A DNA stretch of 64,000 nucleotides from Tragulus kanchil (GCA_022376925.1 JAIOJX010000032.1:119017979-119081978); one strand, 5' to 3'. Positions 10,101-25,100 are shown, counted from the first letter of the stretch. Notes: a model not told the origin generated them from the sequence alone. Numbers and translations are program-made.

Positions 10101-13100
10101 ATGATTCTTACTTCCCTGACTCATTTTAGTTGTTGGCAAGCACGTTAGCTCAATTTATTTATGCTCCGTTAATACAGGATAGTATTATCTTTAATATGTA
10201 GAAGAACTGTCATGTTATCTTTTGATCTGTTTCAGACCCATCTGCCTATCCCCTATGGTCTCCAGCAAAGTATCTCGAAATAGTTGAAACTAAATATTTG
10301 ATGAGTCCATGAATAAATAATTATTTCCTATACCCTTATCCTCCATTATTTTCTTTCACTTCTTTCACTGTCTTTAATTATTTTTTAAGATCTTCTCCTC
10401 TCCCCCTACCTTTTCTCCAGATTGTTGTATCTTTGTGTCCTAGAGATTTCATTATTTTCCAGAAAATAAAACTGTGATAATTATTCTTTCTCCCAAAAAC
10501 GAGGGGCTTTAGTGCCCCTCTACAGAGTTTTCACAATTGAACGTGAAGCATCCAGCACCATGCCTGAGATCAAGTTGGCTCTCAACAGATACTGTTTTTT
10601 CTCATTCCAAATTTAAAGAGCAGGAAGGGCAGTCAACTTGAATTTATGAATATTTATTTTTTTTGCAAAATATATTTTTTAATTACAAATATAATTCATG
10701 CTCAGTGCAGAAAAGTTGGGATTATTTAATATAATATACAATACAGTGCTAAAAATAAAGATGAAAAATAATCCATATCCTCACAACCCAGATAATTAAT
10801 AGCCCCTCCTTTTGGTGTATTTCCTTGTATTCTTTTTCTATAAAAATGCATTTATTTTTTACACTCTGTGTGGCCTTGTGCATATCATTCTTTGTTGGAC
10901 TGTGAGCGTATTCCCAGGAAATAGAGTTTTCTATTTCCCAGGAAATAGAATTTTTAAGAGAAGGCAATTTTATTCCGGTATACACTGAAACATGACAGGT
11001 GAAAGAGGCTTCAGTACTATAGTAAGTTTTAGCATAGAGATAAAAGTGATTTGCAATAATTTATCCTTTCTCTTAACATATAAGGCACAAATAAAAATGC
11101 TTTCAGTATGCAGGAAGAGAAAGTTGAAGTGGTATTCAATAGTAGAATCTGGTATTCAAAAAAGTAACGCCTGCCTAACAACATTCAAATTCAGTTTAAA
11201 ACATGGTAATGGCCAGACAAAACATGTCTGACCCACAAGCCATTTAGCCGCAAGTATCTAAAAGGAAATAGTATTATCTTTAATATGTAGAAGAACTGTC
11301 ATGTTATCTTTTGATCTGTTTCAGACCCATCTGCCTATCCCCTATGGTCTCCAGCAAAGTATCTCGAAATAGTTGAAACTAAATATTTGATGAGTCCATG
11401 AATAAATAATTATTTCCTATACCCTTATCCTCCATTATTTTCTTTCACTTCTTTCACTGTCTTTAATTATTTTTTAAGATCTTCTCCTCTCCCCCTACCT
11501 TTTCTCCAGATTGTTGTATCTTTGTGTCCTAGAGATTTCATTATTTTCCAGAAAATAAAACTGTGATAATTATTCTTTCTCGCAAAAACGAGGGGCTTTA
11601 GTGCCCCTCTACAGAGTTTTCACAATTGAACGTGAAGCATCCAGCACCATGCCTGAGATCAAGTTGGCTCTCAACAGATACTGTTTTTTCTCATTCCAAA
11701 TTTAAAGAGCAGGAAGGGCAGTCAACTTGAATTTATGAATATTTATTTTTTTTGCAAAATATATTTTTTAATTACAAATATAATTCATGCTCAGTGCAGA
11801 AAAGTTGGGATTATTTAATATAATATACAATACAGTGCTAAAAATAAAGATGAAAAATAATCCATATCCTCACAACCCAGATAATTAATAGCCCCTCCTT
11901 TTGGTGTATTTCCTTGTATTCTTTTTCTATAAAAATGCATTTATTTTTTACACTCTGTGTGGCCTTGTGCATATCATTCTTTGTTGGACTGTGAGCGTAT
12001 TCCCAGGAAATAGAGTTTTCTATTTCCCAGGAAATAGAATTTTTAAGAGAAGGCAATTTTATTCCGGTATACACTGAAACATGACAGGTGAAAGAGGCTT
12101 CAGTACTATAGTAAGTTTTAGCATAGAGATAAAAGTGATTTGCAATAATTTATCCTTTCTCTTAACATATAAGGCACAAATAAAAATGCTTTCAGTATGC
12201 AGGAAGAGAAAGTTGAAGTGGTATTCAATAGTAGAATCTGGTATTCAATAGTAGGAACTGGAGAATTAACGCCCTGCCTAACAACATTCAAATTCAGTTT
12301 AAAAAACATGGTAATGGCCAGACAAAACATGTCTGACCCACAAGCCATTTGACTGCGATCCCTGATTTGAAAGCATACTTTTCAAATCCATCGTTATACA
12401 TGGACCTGTGATGGCTGTTAAGGATGATATAGCTGAAAAAGCAGAGAACTCAGAAGTATATAAAATATGTTCCCTTTCTTTAGAAAGGCAAGAAATGCAG
12501 ATTCAGTGGAACAAAACTTTAATTAAGTAAGTTAAAATTCCCATTGCCCACACAATTACTCACTAAGTCCTTATTTAATAAATACTCCGTGAAGTTCATT
12601 TATTCCTTTTTCTGACTGTGAAGTGTTTTTTTTTTTAAAAAAAAAACATTTATTTATTTATTTTTTGGGGGGTGGGGAGGGAGGGGGATGAGCGGGCCAC
12701 TTCTATTGGTCTTTCATTTCTCTATTTTCATCCGTCTTTGTTCTTTGGCTCTTGTGGGCCTCCCATCACGGTGGCCTCTGTTGTCGCAGAGCACTGGCTC
12801 TGGGCGCATGCGCTCCAGAGCTCCTGCTCGGTAATTGGACACATCAGTCCAGCCGCTCTGCGGCACGTGGGATCTTCCCAGGCCAGGGATCGAACTGATG
12901 CCCCTTGCACTGCAAGGCGGTGTCCTTACACACTGGACCACTAGGGAAGCCCTGAAGTGTTTTTATTGATTTGTTTACAATAAATCTCTATCAAAAGATC
13001 CTTAAAAATGCTTTTTGTCATTTCCACGAGAGAAGTCACATTTTTATAAAGCAAATACTTTTTTCTTTTCTGTTGTCCTGGAAGAAAAGGAGAGAGGGTT

Positions 13101-16100
13101 TTTGAGCACAGCTGTATGTTGTCTATGACTGCTATGCAACCACAAGAGTCAAGTAGTTGCAACAGAGTCCATATGGCTCTCAAAGTCCGAAATTAACTAT
13201 CTGACCCCAGGAAAAACTTGCTAATTCCTGCCCAAGGTTACTGTTACCTATTTTGGAATATGTGTAAATGGAATCAAACAGCTAACTTTCTCACATTTAA
13301 ATAAAAGTATATAATAGGCTATTAGAAATGCAAAACCCCATGATTGTTGTGCATCCAACAACAGTCTCAAAATACATGAAGAAATAACTGTCATAAATGA
13401 AGCGAGAAATAAATAATTCAGTAGTAATCGTTGGACACTTCAACATTTCCCCTTTAATAATGAATAGAACAACTAAGCAAAAGATCAGCAAAGAAATATG
13501 ACTTGAATAACAATATAAACCAACTAGACCTAACAGACATTTATAGAAAACAGAATATACATTCTTCTCAAATGCATGTGGAATATTCTCCAGGGTAGGT
13601 CAGATATTGTATCATATAAGAATATCAGTAAACTTATAAGGATTAAAAATATACAAGGTTATGTTCTTCAACCATGATGGAATGAAATTAGTCATAATAA
13701 CAGAAATAAATTTGGGAAATTTATGAATGTGAAGAAATAATACACTTTTAAATAACCAGTGGATCAAAGGAGACATCACACAAGAAATGAAAAAATGCTT
13801 TGAGATGAAATGAGAATATAAATACAACATACTAAAAGTGATGGTATGCAGTGAAAGCAGTACCCAGAAGGAAATTTATAGCTGCAAACGTATCCACTAA
13901 AAAAGAAGGACTATCTCAACTCAGTAACCTAGTCTTACACTTTAAGAGCTAAGAGAAAGAAGAACAAAATCAACCCAAAGCTAGCAGAAGAAAGGAAATT
14001 GTGCAGACTACAGCAGAGATAAATCAAATAGAAAATAGAAAAACAATGAAGAGAATTAACAAAACTGAAAGTTTATTCTTTAGAATGATGGAAATCGACA
14101 AAACTAACTAGACTGACCAAGAAAAGAAGACTTAAATTACTAAAATCAGAAAATTAAAGTGGAGATATTGATACCAACTTTGCAGAAATAAAAGGTGTTA
14201 TAAAAGAATACTTAGTGTACAACTGCATAACAACAAATTTGAAAACTTAGATGAAACATATTCCTAATAAGACACAGACTACCAAAACTGACTCAAGAAG
14301 AAATAGAATATCTGAGTAGGTCTGTAACTAAAGAAATGTAGTTAAGTAATTAAAAAAATCTTTCCACGGAGAAAGAATAATTTCCTGTATAATGAATAGA
14401 ACAAAAAACTAAGAATGCAAAAGATTGTTGTGCATCCAACAACAGTCTCAAAATACATGAAGAAATAACTGTCATAAATGAAGCGAATAAATAATTCAGT
14501 AGTAATCGTTGGACACTTCAACATTTCCCCTTTAATAATGAATAGAACAACTAAGCAAAAGATCAGCAAAGAAATATGACTTGAATAACAATATAAACCA
14601 ACTAGACCTAACAGACATTTATAGAAAACAGAATATACATTCTTCTCAAATGCATGTGGAATATTCTCCAGGGTAGGTCAGATATTGTATCATATAAGAA
14701 TATCAGTAAACTTATAAGGATTAAAAATATACAAGGTTATGTTCTTCAACCATGATGGAATGAAATTAGTCATAATAACAGAAATAAATTTGGGAAATTT
14801 ATGAATGTGAAGAAATAATACACTTTTAAATAACCAGTGGATCAAAGGAGACATCACACAAGAAATGAAAAAATGCTTTGAGATGAAATGAGAATATAAA
14901 TACAACATACTAAAAGTGATGGTATGCAGTGAAAGCAGTACCCAGAAGGAAATTTATAGCTGCAAACGTATCCACTAAAAAAGAAGGACTATCTCAACTC
15001 AGTAACCTAGTCTTACACTTTAAGAGCTAAGAGAAAGAAGAACAAAATCAACCCAAAGCTAGCAGAAGAAAGGAAATTGTGCAGACTACAGCAGAGATAA
15101 ATCAAATAGAAAATAGAAAAACAATGAAGAGAATTAACAAAACTGAAAGTTTATTCTTTAGAATGATGGAAATCGACAAAACTAACTAGACTGACCAAGA
15201 AAAGAAGACTTAAATTACTAAAATCAGAAAATTAAAGTGGAGATATTGATACCAACTTTGCAGAAATAAAAGGTGTTATAAAAGAATACTTAGTGTACAA
15301 CTGCATAACAACAAATTTGAAAACTTAGATGAAACATATTCCTAATAAGACACAGACTACCAAAACTGACTCAAGAAGAAATAGAATATCTGAGTAGGTC
15401 TGTAACTAAAGAAATGTAGTTAAGTAATTAAAAAAATCTTTCCACGGAGAAAGCCCAGAATGATTTCACTGGTGAATTTTATCAAATATTTAAAGAAGAT
15501 TTATTAATTCTTCACAAACCCTTCTAAAAAAATTGAAGGGAAGGAAGTGGTTCTCGACTAATCTATGAGGTCAGTGTTATCCTAAGACCAAGACCAGGGA
15601 AAACCATCAAAACTATAGACCAGTAATCCTTATGAATTTAGATGCAGAAATCCTTACCAAAATACTAGCAGACCAAATCCAGCAGAATATAAAAATAATT
15701 GTATGTCATGACCAAGTAGACATTCTCCCAGAACTTCAAGATTGGTTCAGTACACAAATATCAATCAGTGTAGAACATCATCTTAATAGAATAAAGGACA
15801 AAAATCACATAATAAATACAGGAAGAACATTTGGCAAAATCCAACTCCCTTCATGATAAAAACATTAACAAAGTAGGAATAGAAAGCAACGTCTGTAACT
15901 TGGTAAAGAGTGTCTATAAAAGAACCATAGAAAAATATAACATTAACATCATACTTAGTCAAAGACGATAAAAGTTTTCCCCTCTAAAATCAGAAATGAT
16001 GCAGGAATGTTCACTTTTATCACATTTCCTCAACATTGTACTAGACGTTCTAGCTGGGACAATTAGGGAAAACAATGAAATAAAAAGCATCCAGCTTGGG

Positions 16101-19100
16101 AATGAAGGAGTAAAAGTATGATCTTCTATAGAGAAACCCCTAAAGAACCCCCACAAAAAAACTATTAGCAGGATTGTAGGATATACAATCAATATGCAAA
16201 AATGAACTGTATTTCTGTACACTAGCAGTGAACAATCTGAAAATGAAATTAAGACAGTGGTTCCATTTACAATAGCACTTTAAAGGAATAAATTTATAGA
16301 AGTACAAGACTTATACACTGGAATACAAAATATTGTTCAACAAAATTAAACAAAACCTAAATAAATGGAAAGATTTCATACTCATAGACTGGAAGATTTA
16401 ATATGAGTTTCCCTGGTTAGCTCAGTTGGTAAATTCACCTGTAATGCAAGAGACCCAGCTTCCATTCCTGGGTGAGGAAGATCCCCTGGAGAAGGACATG
16501 GCAACCCACTTAAGTATTCTTGCCTTGGAAGTCCCATGGACAAAGGAGGAGCCTGGTGGGCTACAGTCCATGGGGTCACAAGAGTCAGACATGACTTAGT
16601 GGCTAAACCACCACAACTACAGATTCAATGCAATCCCTATAAAAAATTCCAAAAATCTTTGCACAATTGAACGCTTTGATCCTAAAATTCATATGAAAAT
16701 GAAATGGACCTAAAATAGCTAAAACAATAAAAAAGAGCAAAGTTGGAAGACTTACATTTCTCAGTTTCAATATTTACTACAAAGCTACAGGAATAAGGAT
16801 AGTATAATACTGGCATAAGGATAGACATAGATTAATGGCCTATAATTGAGAGTCCAGAAATAAGTACATACATCTATGGCTGATACATTTTCTTTTCTTT
16901 TGCAGTTTTTCAAAATCAAAGAACAGTAATAATACATGGGTTACAGCTGTACAAGATAGTGATTCACAGTTTTTAAAGGCTATACTCTACTTATAGTTAC
17001 TATAAAATATTGGCTACATTCCCTGTGCTGTACAATATCCTTGCTGCTTGTTTTATACATAATAGTCTGCATATCTTAACCATATGCTCCTATATTGTTC
17101 CCCTTCCCTCTTCCTAATGGTGACTACTAGTTTGTTCTCTATATCTGTGAATCTGTTTATTTTTTTTTGTTATATTCAGTAGTTTATTTTTTAGATTCCA
17201 CATAAAATTGACATCATATAGTATTTGTCTTTCTCTGACTTATCTCACTTAGCATAATACCTTCCAATTCCATCCACATTGCTACAAATGGCAAAATTTC
17301 ATTCTTTTTATCTGAGTAGTATTCCTCTGTGTGTGTGTGTGTGTGTGTGTGTATCTGCCAGGCTCCTGTCCATGGGATTCTTCAGGCAAGAATACTGGAG
17401 TGGGTTCCCATGAGGTTCTTTCCAACCCAGGGATTGAACCTGTGTTTCTTATGTCTCCTACATTGGCAAGCAAGTTCTGCACCACTAGTGCCACCTGGGA
17501 AGCATATACTTATGAGAGAAACAGAGAGAAAGAGAGAGAGAGATGCATGTATCTTTTTAAATGAGTGTTTCTGTGGTTTTGTTGTTGTTGTTGTTTTGGA
17601 TATATACCCAGGAATGAAATTTCTGGGTCATATGGTAATACTGTTTTCAGTTTTTTGAATCTTCCATACTGTTTTCCACAGTGGCTGTACCAACTTACAT
17701 TTCTATGAACAATATATGAAGTTTTCCTTTTCTCCACATCCTTAATTTTTCTATGTTTTTTGGGCTAAAAAGCTAAAAAAAAGGAATTTGATCCTAAAAT
17801 TCATATGAAAATGAAATGGACCTAAAATAGCTAAAACAATAAAAAAGAGCAAAGTTGGAAGACTTACATTTCTCAGTTTCAATATTTACTACAAAGCTAC
17901 AGGAATAAGGATAGTATAATACTGGCATAAGGATAGACATAGATTAATGGCCTATAATTGAGAGTCCAGAAATAAGTACATACATCTATGGCTGATACAT
18001 TTTCTTTTCTTTTGCAGTTTTTCAAAATCAAAGAACAGTAATAATACATGGGTTACAGCTGTACAAGATAGTGATTCACAGTTTTTAAAGGCTATACTCT
18101 ACTTATAGTTACTATAAAATATTGGCTACATTCCCTGTGCTGTACAATATCCTTGCTGCTTGTTTTATACATAATAGTCTGCATATCTTAACCATATGCT
18201 CCTATATTGTTCCCCTTCCCTCTTCCTAATGGTGACTACTAGTTTGTTCTCTATATCTGTGAATCTGTTTATTTTTTTTTGTTATATTCAGTAGTTTATT
18301 TTTTAGATTCCACATAAAATTGACATCATATAGTATTTGTCTTTCTCTGACTTATCTCACTTAGCATAATACCTTCCAATTCCATCCACATTGCTACAAA
18401 TGGCAAAATTTCATTCTTTTTATCTGAGTAGTATTCCTCTGTGTGTGTGTGTGTGTGTGTGTGTATCTGCCAGGCTCCTGTCCATGGGATTCTTCAGGCA
18501 AGAATACTGGAGTGGGTTCCCATGAGGTTCTTTCCAACCCAGGGATTGAACCTGTGTTTCTTATGTCTCCTACATTGGCAAGCAAGTTCTGCACCACTAG
18601 TGCCACCTGGGAAGCATATACTTATGAGAGAAACAGAGAGAAAGAGAGAGAGAGATGCATGTATCTTTTTAAATGAGTGTTTCTGTGGTTTTGTTGTTGT
18701 TGTTGTTTTGGATATATACCCAGGAATGAAATTTCTGGGTCATATGGTAATACTGTTTTCAGTTTTTTGAATCTTCCATACTGTTTTCCACAGTGGCTGT
18801 ACCAACTTACATTTCTATGAACAATATATGAAGTTTTCCTTTTCTCCACATCCTTGCCAACATTTGTTACTCATGTTCTTTTTTGGCCAAAGCCATTTTG
18901 ACAGGTGCGAGGTGACATTGCTGTTTTGATTTGCATTTAACTAATGATTGACAATATTGAACATCTTTTCATCAGCATGTTGGCCATCTGCATGTCCTCT
19001 TGAGAAAAATATTTACTCAGTTCTTCTGCCTATTTTTAATAGATTTGTTTGGTTTTTATGTTAAATTGTATGACAGATAATAAGTCCTTATTGGTCATAC

Positions 19101-22100
19101 AATTTGCAATTTTTTTTCTCCCGTTCAGTGGGTTGTATTTTCATATTGTCAGTGGTTTCCTTTGCTGTGCAAAAGCTTGTAAGTGTCCTTAGTTCTCATT
19201 TGTTTATTTTTGCTTTTATTTCCTTTTCTTTAGGAAACAGATCCAAGCAAAAATATTGCTACAATTTATGTTAGTATTCTCCTTATGTTTTCCTCTAGGA
19301 GTTTTTTGATTTCTGGTCTTACATTCATTTTGAGTTTATTTTTGTACATGGTGTTGTTGTTGTTCAGTGGCTCAGTCCAATTAGGTGTTTAAAAATATTA
19401 AAAATGCATATAAAACAGTCCGAAAAGCTGGATACTAAATTGCCACAATGCTTCCCTCTGGAAAGCTGAAAATTACTGGTTTTGGAATACAGGCTTAGAG
19501 TAACTACTTACTCTCCACACCTATGCTTCCTCACCTTTAAAAAAATCATGTTTTTGTTTGTCTGTTTGCAAAAAGTTGCACAGTTACTTACAAGACCACC
19601 TGTTGTTCCACTAGGATGGGAGGGCGTTCACAGTGTGTTCTATTGAATTGCCCCCCAACCCAGCACAGAAGACAATATAAATGGTGTTTTTTCCAGCCAT
19701 GCACTGATTATAAGGATAGGTGAGGCTCTTTCCTTCCCCTAAGAAGGGGAAATTCATCAGCTTCAGTGTTCAAGTATTTTGAAAATGACCTTAGACCAGA
19801 GTTAAAATTGTCTTTGTTGTTATTAATGAAGAAGAAAGCAGAATAGCTGCAGCGTCACTGCATAATGGTCTGCAGAAACAGCCTCCCACCGCTCCTGCAC
19901 CCCGGTTTTTACACCACCCAATCACCACGTGAAGGAAAAGCAATATGTGTCAGAAATGGCTCTGGACTCCTTGCCTGGTTTGTGTTGATCTTACTGCTCT
20001 AGTTTCTAGAGCTGGGCCAGCAGTCGTGCCAGGAGAGTCTGTGGTCAAGCCCAAGGTAAAGATAACGAAGTCGTGTTTTTGTTGTCAGTGGTGTGGTTCA
20101 TCAAAGAGCTGATTGGGGCAGCATCCACAAGAAGATATGTCAGCTCCTGATTCCCCTGCGCACTTCCATGCCCTTCTACAACTCAGAGGAAGAACGACAG
20201 CACGGCCTGCAACAGCTGCAGCAGAGGCAGGTGGGGCCTGGAGAACATCTCAGGGTGATGTCAAAGGTGTGGCGAAACTGCCCAGGGGAAGGGTGGACTG
20301 TGCAGGGCCACTGAACTCTACCCTCTGAAGGTGTGATTTTATGTCTTTATGCTCTCAGTTTCATTCAGCCAGTTGTCTGTGAACTGGCTGAGTGACTGCA
20401 GTATTAGTTTCTTAGAGCTGCTATAATCAAGAATCACAGACGGGCAACTGGAACAACAGAAGGAGACTGGAAGAGACTGAAGTCCAAGAACAATAAGTAT
20501 TGACAGGGTTGATTTCTTTCAAGGCCTCTTGCCTTGGTTTGCAGATGGCCGCCTTCTTGCTGTGGCCTCGAGACATGGTCTTTCCTTTCTGTGCACACAT
20601 CCCTCATGTCCAAATTTCCTCCTCCTATAAGGGCACAGTTAGATTGGATGAGGAGACACCACATGACCTCGATTTACCTTGACTGCCTCTTTAAAAAGTC
20701 CTATCTCCAAATGCAGTCCCATTCTGAGGCAGTAGAGGTTAGGGCTTCAACATATGAATTTTGGGGACTTCCTGGTTATCCAGTGGTTAGGCTTTGCCTC
20801 TCAAAACAGGAGGTGCAGGTTTGCACATGCCTCACAGAAAAAAAGGCAACATGTAAAATAGAAGTAATATTGTAGCAAATTCTAAAGACTGTAAAAATAG
20901 TCCATATCAAAAGTCTTTAAGAAACTTGTGAATTTTGGGGGGTCATAATTCAGCTATAGCACCCAAATATGCCATGTATTGTGGTAAGATCCTAGGCACA
21001 TAGTGTAAGGTCAAGAAATGATGTATGGGGCTTCCCTGATGGTCCAGTGGATAGAGAGTCAGCCTTGCAGTGCAGAAGGCACCGGTTCAATACCTGACCC
21101 AGAAAGATCCTATGTGCCACGAAGCATCTGGACCGGTGTGTCCAACTACAAGCCGGCACTCTGCAACAAGAGAGGCCACTGCAATGGGAGGCCCACACAT
21201 GCCAAAAGAATAAAAGATGGGTGAAAATAAATAGAAAACAAACTAAAAGAAGTATGATAGCAAAGTATAAGAGTGAAAAGAAGAAGAAAAGAAATGGTGT
21301 ATGACTGTCCTCATTAATAAAGGAGATTAGAACAACTATTATTATGGCATTATTGCATCTCAATTATTCTAAAAAATAATGCTTTATAAGCCATAAATCT
21401 CAAAAGATTCTTTGATTTTAGTATTGTGACACTTTGAGAGTGGTCTTATGATACAGAGTTAAAGTTGCTTCTAATATTAACTAAGCAGGATAACTTCAGA
21501 AGGAAAAACATGTTTCTCTCAAAATCAACTCACATAGAAAGGCAATAGTTTTAGGATGTCCTGAAACATTACCTCTTTGCTAAACTAAAATTTTATTAGA
21601 AATATAAGAATAACATTCATTTGATAATTTTATACAGAGCGCTCATTTATGTCAAGTACTGACCTAAGATGAAAAAATTCTGGATCTTGAGAAGCTCACA
21701 GTCCAGAGTTTGCCTTTTTCATCACCCATTTTGGGTCACAAGTCCACCTCAACGCAGGCAGGCTCACTAGGAGGTCTCAACCTGGTCATTAGGTGTTGGC
21801 CTTATCTTTGGGGGTATCTATATCCACCATCACCTTTTACCTTTAGATTGTCTCAGATAGTCTAGTTTTGTCTTCCACAGAAGCATTTGATTGAATTCTG
21901 CTACACCGTCGCCCAGAAATATATCTTTGAAGGAAAACATGAAGATGCTGTTCCAGCAGCTTTGCACTCTCTTCGCTTCCGCATGAATGTGTATGGCCTG
22001 AGTTCAGTAGAGCTGGTGCCTGCTTACTTGCTGTTGGCCGAGGCCAGCCTTGGTAAGTGAAACTGACTTGAGACCCCCCAGAACCAGTAAGAAATGCTAT

Positions 22101-25100
22101 ATTGGGTCAGATGGTGGTAGTTTAGTAGCTAAGTACTCCCCTATTCTTAAGATCCTGGTGGGATTGTAGCCCACCAGGTTCCTGTGTCCATGGCAGTTTC
22201 CAGGCAAGAATCCTGGAGTGGGTTGCAATTTCCTTCTCCAGAGGAATCTTCCCGACCCAGGATCAAGCCTGTGTTTCCTGAATTGCAGGCAATCTCCTGC
22301 TTTGCAGGTGGATTCGTTATTGCTGAGCTATCAGAAAAGTCCATATTGGGCCACATTAGTGGCCAAAACGTCCAGCTTTGGTAGTGGCACCAAGACACAT
22401 TTTGTGGAAACACAGGAATGCCATAAAATTTAGCACAAGGTGGGGAAGGAAATGAAATGGACTTTGGTTACAACTGACCCAAATCCACACTAGCTGGCTG
22501 TAGCAAAAGGAGGAAGTTTATTAGAATGCTGAAGTGTCCTACGAGAGTGAGGCTTCATTGATAATTCTTAAAAAATTTTCCAAAATCAACTCACATAGAA
22601 AGGCAATAGTTTTAGGATGTCCTGAAACATTACCTCTTTGCTAAACTAAAATTTTATTAGAAATATAAGAATAACATTCATTTGATAATTTTATACAGAG
22701 CGCTCATTTATGTCAAGTACTGACCTAAGATGAAAAAATTCTGGATCTTGAGAAGCTCACAGTCCAGAGTTTGCCTTTTTCATCACCCATTTTGGGTCAC
22801 AAGTCCACCTCAACGCAGGCAGGCTCACTAGGAGGTCTCAACCTGGTCATTAGGTGTTGGCCTTATCTTTGGGGTATCTATATCCACCATCACCTTTTAC
22901 CTTTAGATTGTCTCAGATAGTCTAGTTTTGTCTTCCACAGAAGCATTTGATTGAATTCTGCTACACCGTCGCCCAGAAATATATCTTTGAAGGAAAACAT
23001 GAAGATGCTGTTCCAGCAGCTTTGCACTCTCTTCGCTTCCGCATGAATGTGTATGGCCTGAGTTCAGTAGAGCTGGTGCCTGCTTACTTGCTGTTGGCCG
23101 AGGCCAGCCTTGGTAAGTGAAACTGACTTGAGACCCCCCAGAACCAGTAAGAAATGCTATATTGGGTCAGATGGTGGTAGTTTAGTAGCTAAGTACTCCC
23201 CTATTCTTAAGATCCTGGTGGGATTGTAGCCCACCAGGTTCCTGTGTCCATGGCAGTTTCCAGGCAAGAATCCTGGAGTGGGTTGCAATTTCCTTCTCCA
23301 GAGGAATCTTCCCGACCCAGGATCAAGCCTGTGTTTCCTGAATTGCAGGCAATCTCCTGCTTTGCAGGTGGATTCGTTATTGCTGAGCTATCAGAAAAGT
23401 CCATATTGGGCCACATTAGTGGCCAAAACGTCCAGCTTTGGTAGTGGCACCAAGACACATTTTGTGGAAACACAGGAATGCCATAAAATTTAGCACAAGG
23501 TGGGGAAGGAAATGAAATGGACTTTGGTTACAACTGACCCAAATCCACACTAGCTGGCTGTAGCAAAAGGAGGAAGTTTATTAGAATGCTGAAGTGTCCT
23601 ACGAGAGTGAGGCTTCATGAGATGCTAAACTCAGAATGCTATAAGAAGCCAAGGCTGGTGCTGTTTCTCGCTCTTGAGTCTTATCTCTTTGTCTCTGTTT
23701 CTCTCTCTCTGCATCTGCTTTATTTTCCATCTCCGCAGACCAGGTTTTTTCTATCCTATGCTTACTGTAGAAGATAACTACCCCAAAATATCAGATGTGG
23801 CTGAATTTACATTAAATTCACAATCCTCCAGGTCAAGGTGGGTAATAGAAGCTAATTAACATTTGGCTTCCAATGTTAAATTCCTGGAAAAAAAAAAAAG
23901 AATTGTGTTGGCTCAGCTTGAGCGTGGTGTCCATCCACATCTACTATCAGAGTCATGTAGTTCAAACACGTAATGAAGGACCTGCTTCTATTGATGGGAG
24001 AGGCCATTCTGAGAGCAGGGAGCACAGACTGAGCAGACACCATGCATGGTGGTTGCTATAAGAGGAGAGTTAGTGTTTGTGAGGTAAATTAACATTTTTG
24101 AGCATCTGTAGAATTTTAGGTTCTGTCTTGTCATTGTCGTTCAGTTGCTAAGTTATGTCTGACTCTTCGTGACCCCATGGACTACAGCACCCCAGGCTCC
24201 TCTGTCCTTCAGTGTCTCCTGGAGTTTGCTTAGATTCATGTCCATTGAGTTGGTGATACTACCTAACCATCTCATCCTCTGCTGCCCATTTCTCCTTTTG
24301 CCTTCAACATTGTACTACTGCTTTATATATCTTAACAGCCATTATTTTTAAAAGTCAAACTGTTGGAAATAGAGTACAAAGGACTTTCCCCCTAAGCTAG
24401 TTGAGAGTAAGCTGCTTACCTGATGCCTTGCCAACTTCAGTGTGTATTTTGTACAAATATGTCTCCTTCATAACTGCAATATAATCATCATTGATGATCA
24501 TCTACTAAGCAGACCCCGTTCACCTTTTCCAGTTGTCTCAATCACATTTTTATAGCAGAGGCCAGAATCATAGTTTTCACTTTGTTGCCATGTGTCTTTA
24601 GTCTCCTTCATTCTGGAGTAGTCTCTCAAGCTTTCCTTGATATTTATCACTTTGACACATTTAAAGATTAAAGGCCAAGTATTTTATAAAATGTCCTTGA
24701 ATTCAAGTTTGTCTGATGTTTCCTCATGACTGGACTCAGGTAATGTGTGTTTAGCAGGAATATCACAGAAGAGATGCTATGTTCTTCTCATCCTATCCCA
24801 TCCTAGAAGTTGGCGGTTGTTTTTAGTTTGTTCCATTGTTGATGATGTTCAAGTTACTTTATTAAGGTGGTATTTGCTAGGTTTCTTCTCTATAAAGTTA
24901 CTCTTTCCTCTCTTTGCAATTGGTAAGTATTTTATAGAGCAGTATTTGAAACCATATAAATATACCATTCCTCAACAAACATTCAATGAATATATACCAC
25001 CATAGAACAAGAACTTTGTTTTCCTATTTTATTTAATGGGTTACAATCCATTAGTATCATTAAGTTGATGTTCAGACTGTCCTTGATTTGGCAAATGGCA

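Larger units (their letters stand above)
13300..16885 (+). mobile_element. Degraded L1 ORF2, plus strand
   Basis: CATTCTTCTCAAATGCATGT, GCAGTACCCAGAAGGAAATT, and ACTATAGACCAGTAATCCTT, which encodes the reverse-transcriptase segment [20 protein letters not shown]. Many stops. It contains duplication 3 and a Bov-tA insertion at 16402. Confidence 0.82.
16675..18855 (+). repeat. Tandem direct duplication 4, period 1112 bp
   Basis: Copies at 16675-17743 and 17787-18855, spacer 17744-17786 (43 nt). The block includes the junction of two opposed L1 fragments, a (TG)n run and an antisense Bov-A SINE, all duplicated together. This shows the duplication ignores element boundaries. Confidence 0.95.
16888..19340 (-). 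mobile_element. Old L1 3' region, antisense, in intron 1
   Basis: CTTAGCATAATACCTTCCAA, ATATACCCAGGAATGAAATT and TTTGACAGGTGCGAGGTGAC follow L1 ORF2 and 3' UTR in antisense. The 17787-18855 part is the second copy of duplication 4, so the true element is about 1.1 kb shorter if that duplication is false. Confidence 0.78.
21520..23618 (+). repeat. Tandem direct duplication 5, period 1061 bp, containing ZMYND12 exon 3
   Basis: Copies at 21520-22558 and 22581-23618, spacer 22559-22580 (22 nt). The one difference seen is G5 versus G4 near 21811/22871. It carries exon 3 with both splice sites and an antisense Bov-A SINE. Confidence 0.96.

Noticed and set aside
13297..14908. Minus-strand small frames of 60-75 codons in 13-15 kb
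   Set aside because: They are the antisense of a degraded L1 ORF2 and are simply repeated by duplication 3.
20093..20328. Alternative frames over ZMYND12 exon 2
   Set aside because: The conserved MYND frame with proper splice sites explains the sequence; other frames are shadows.
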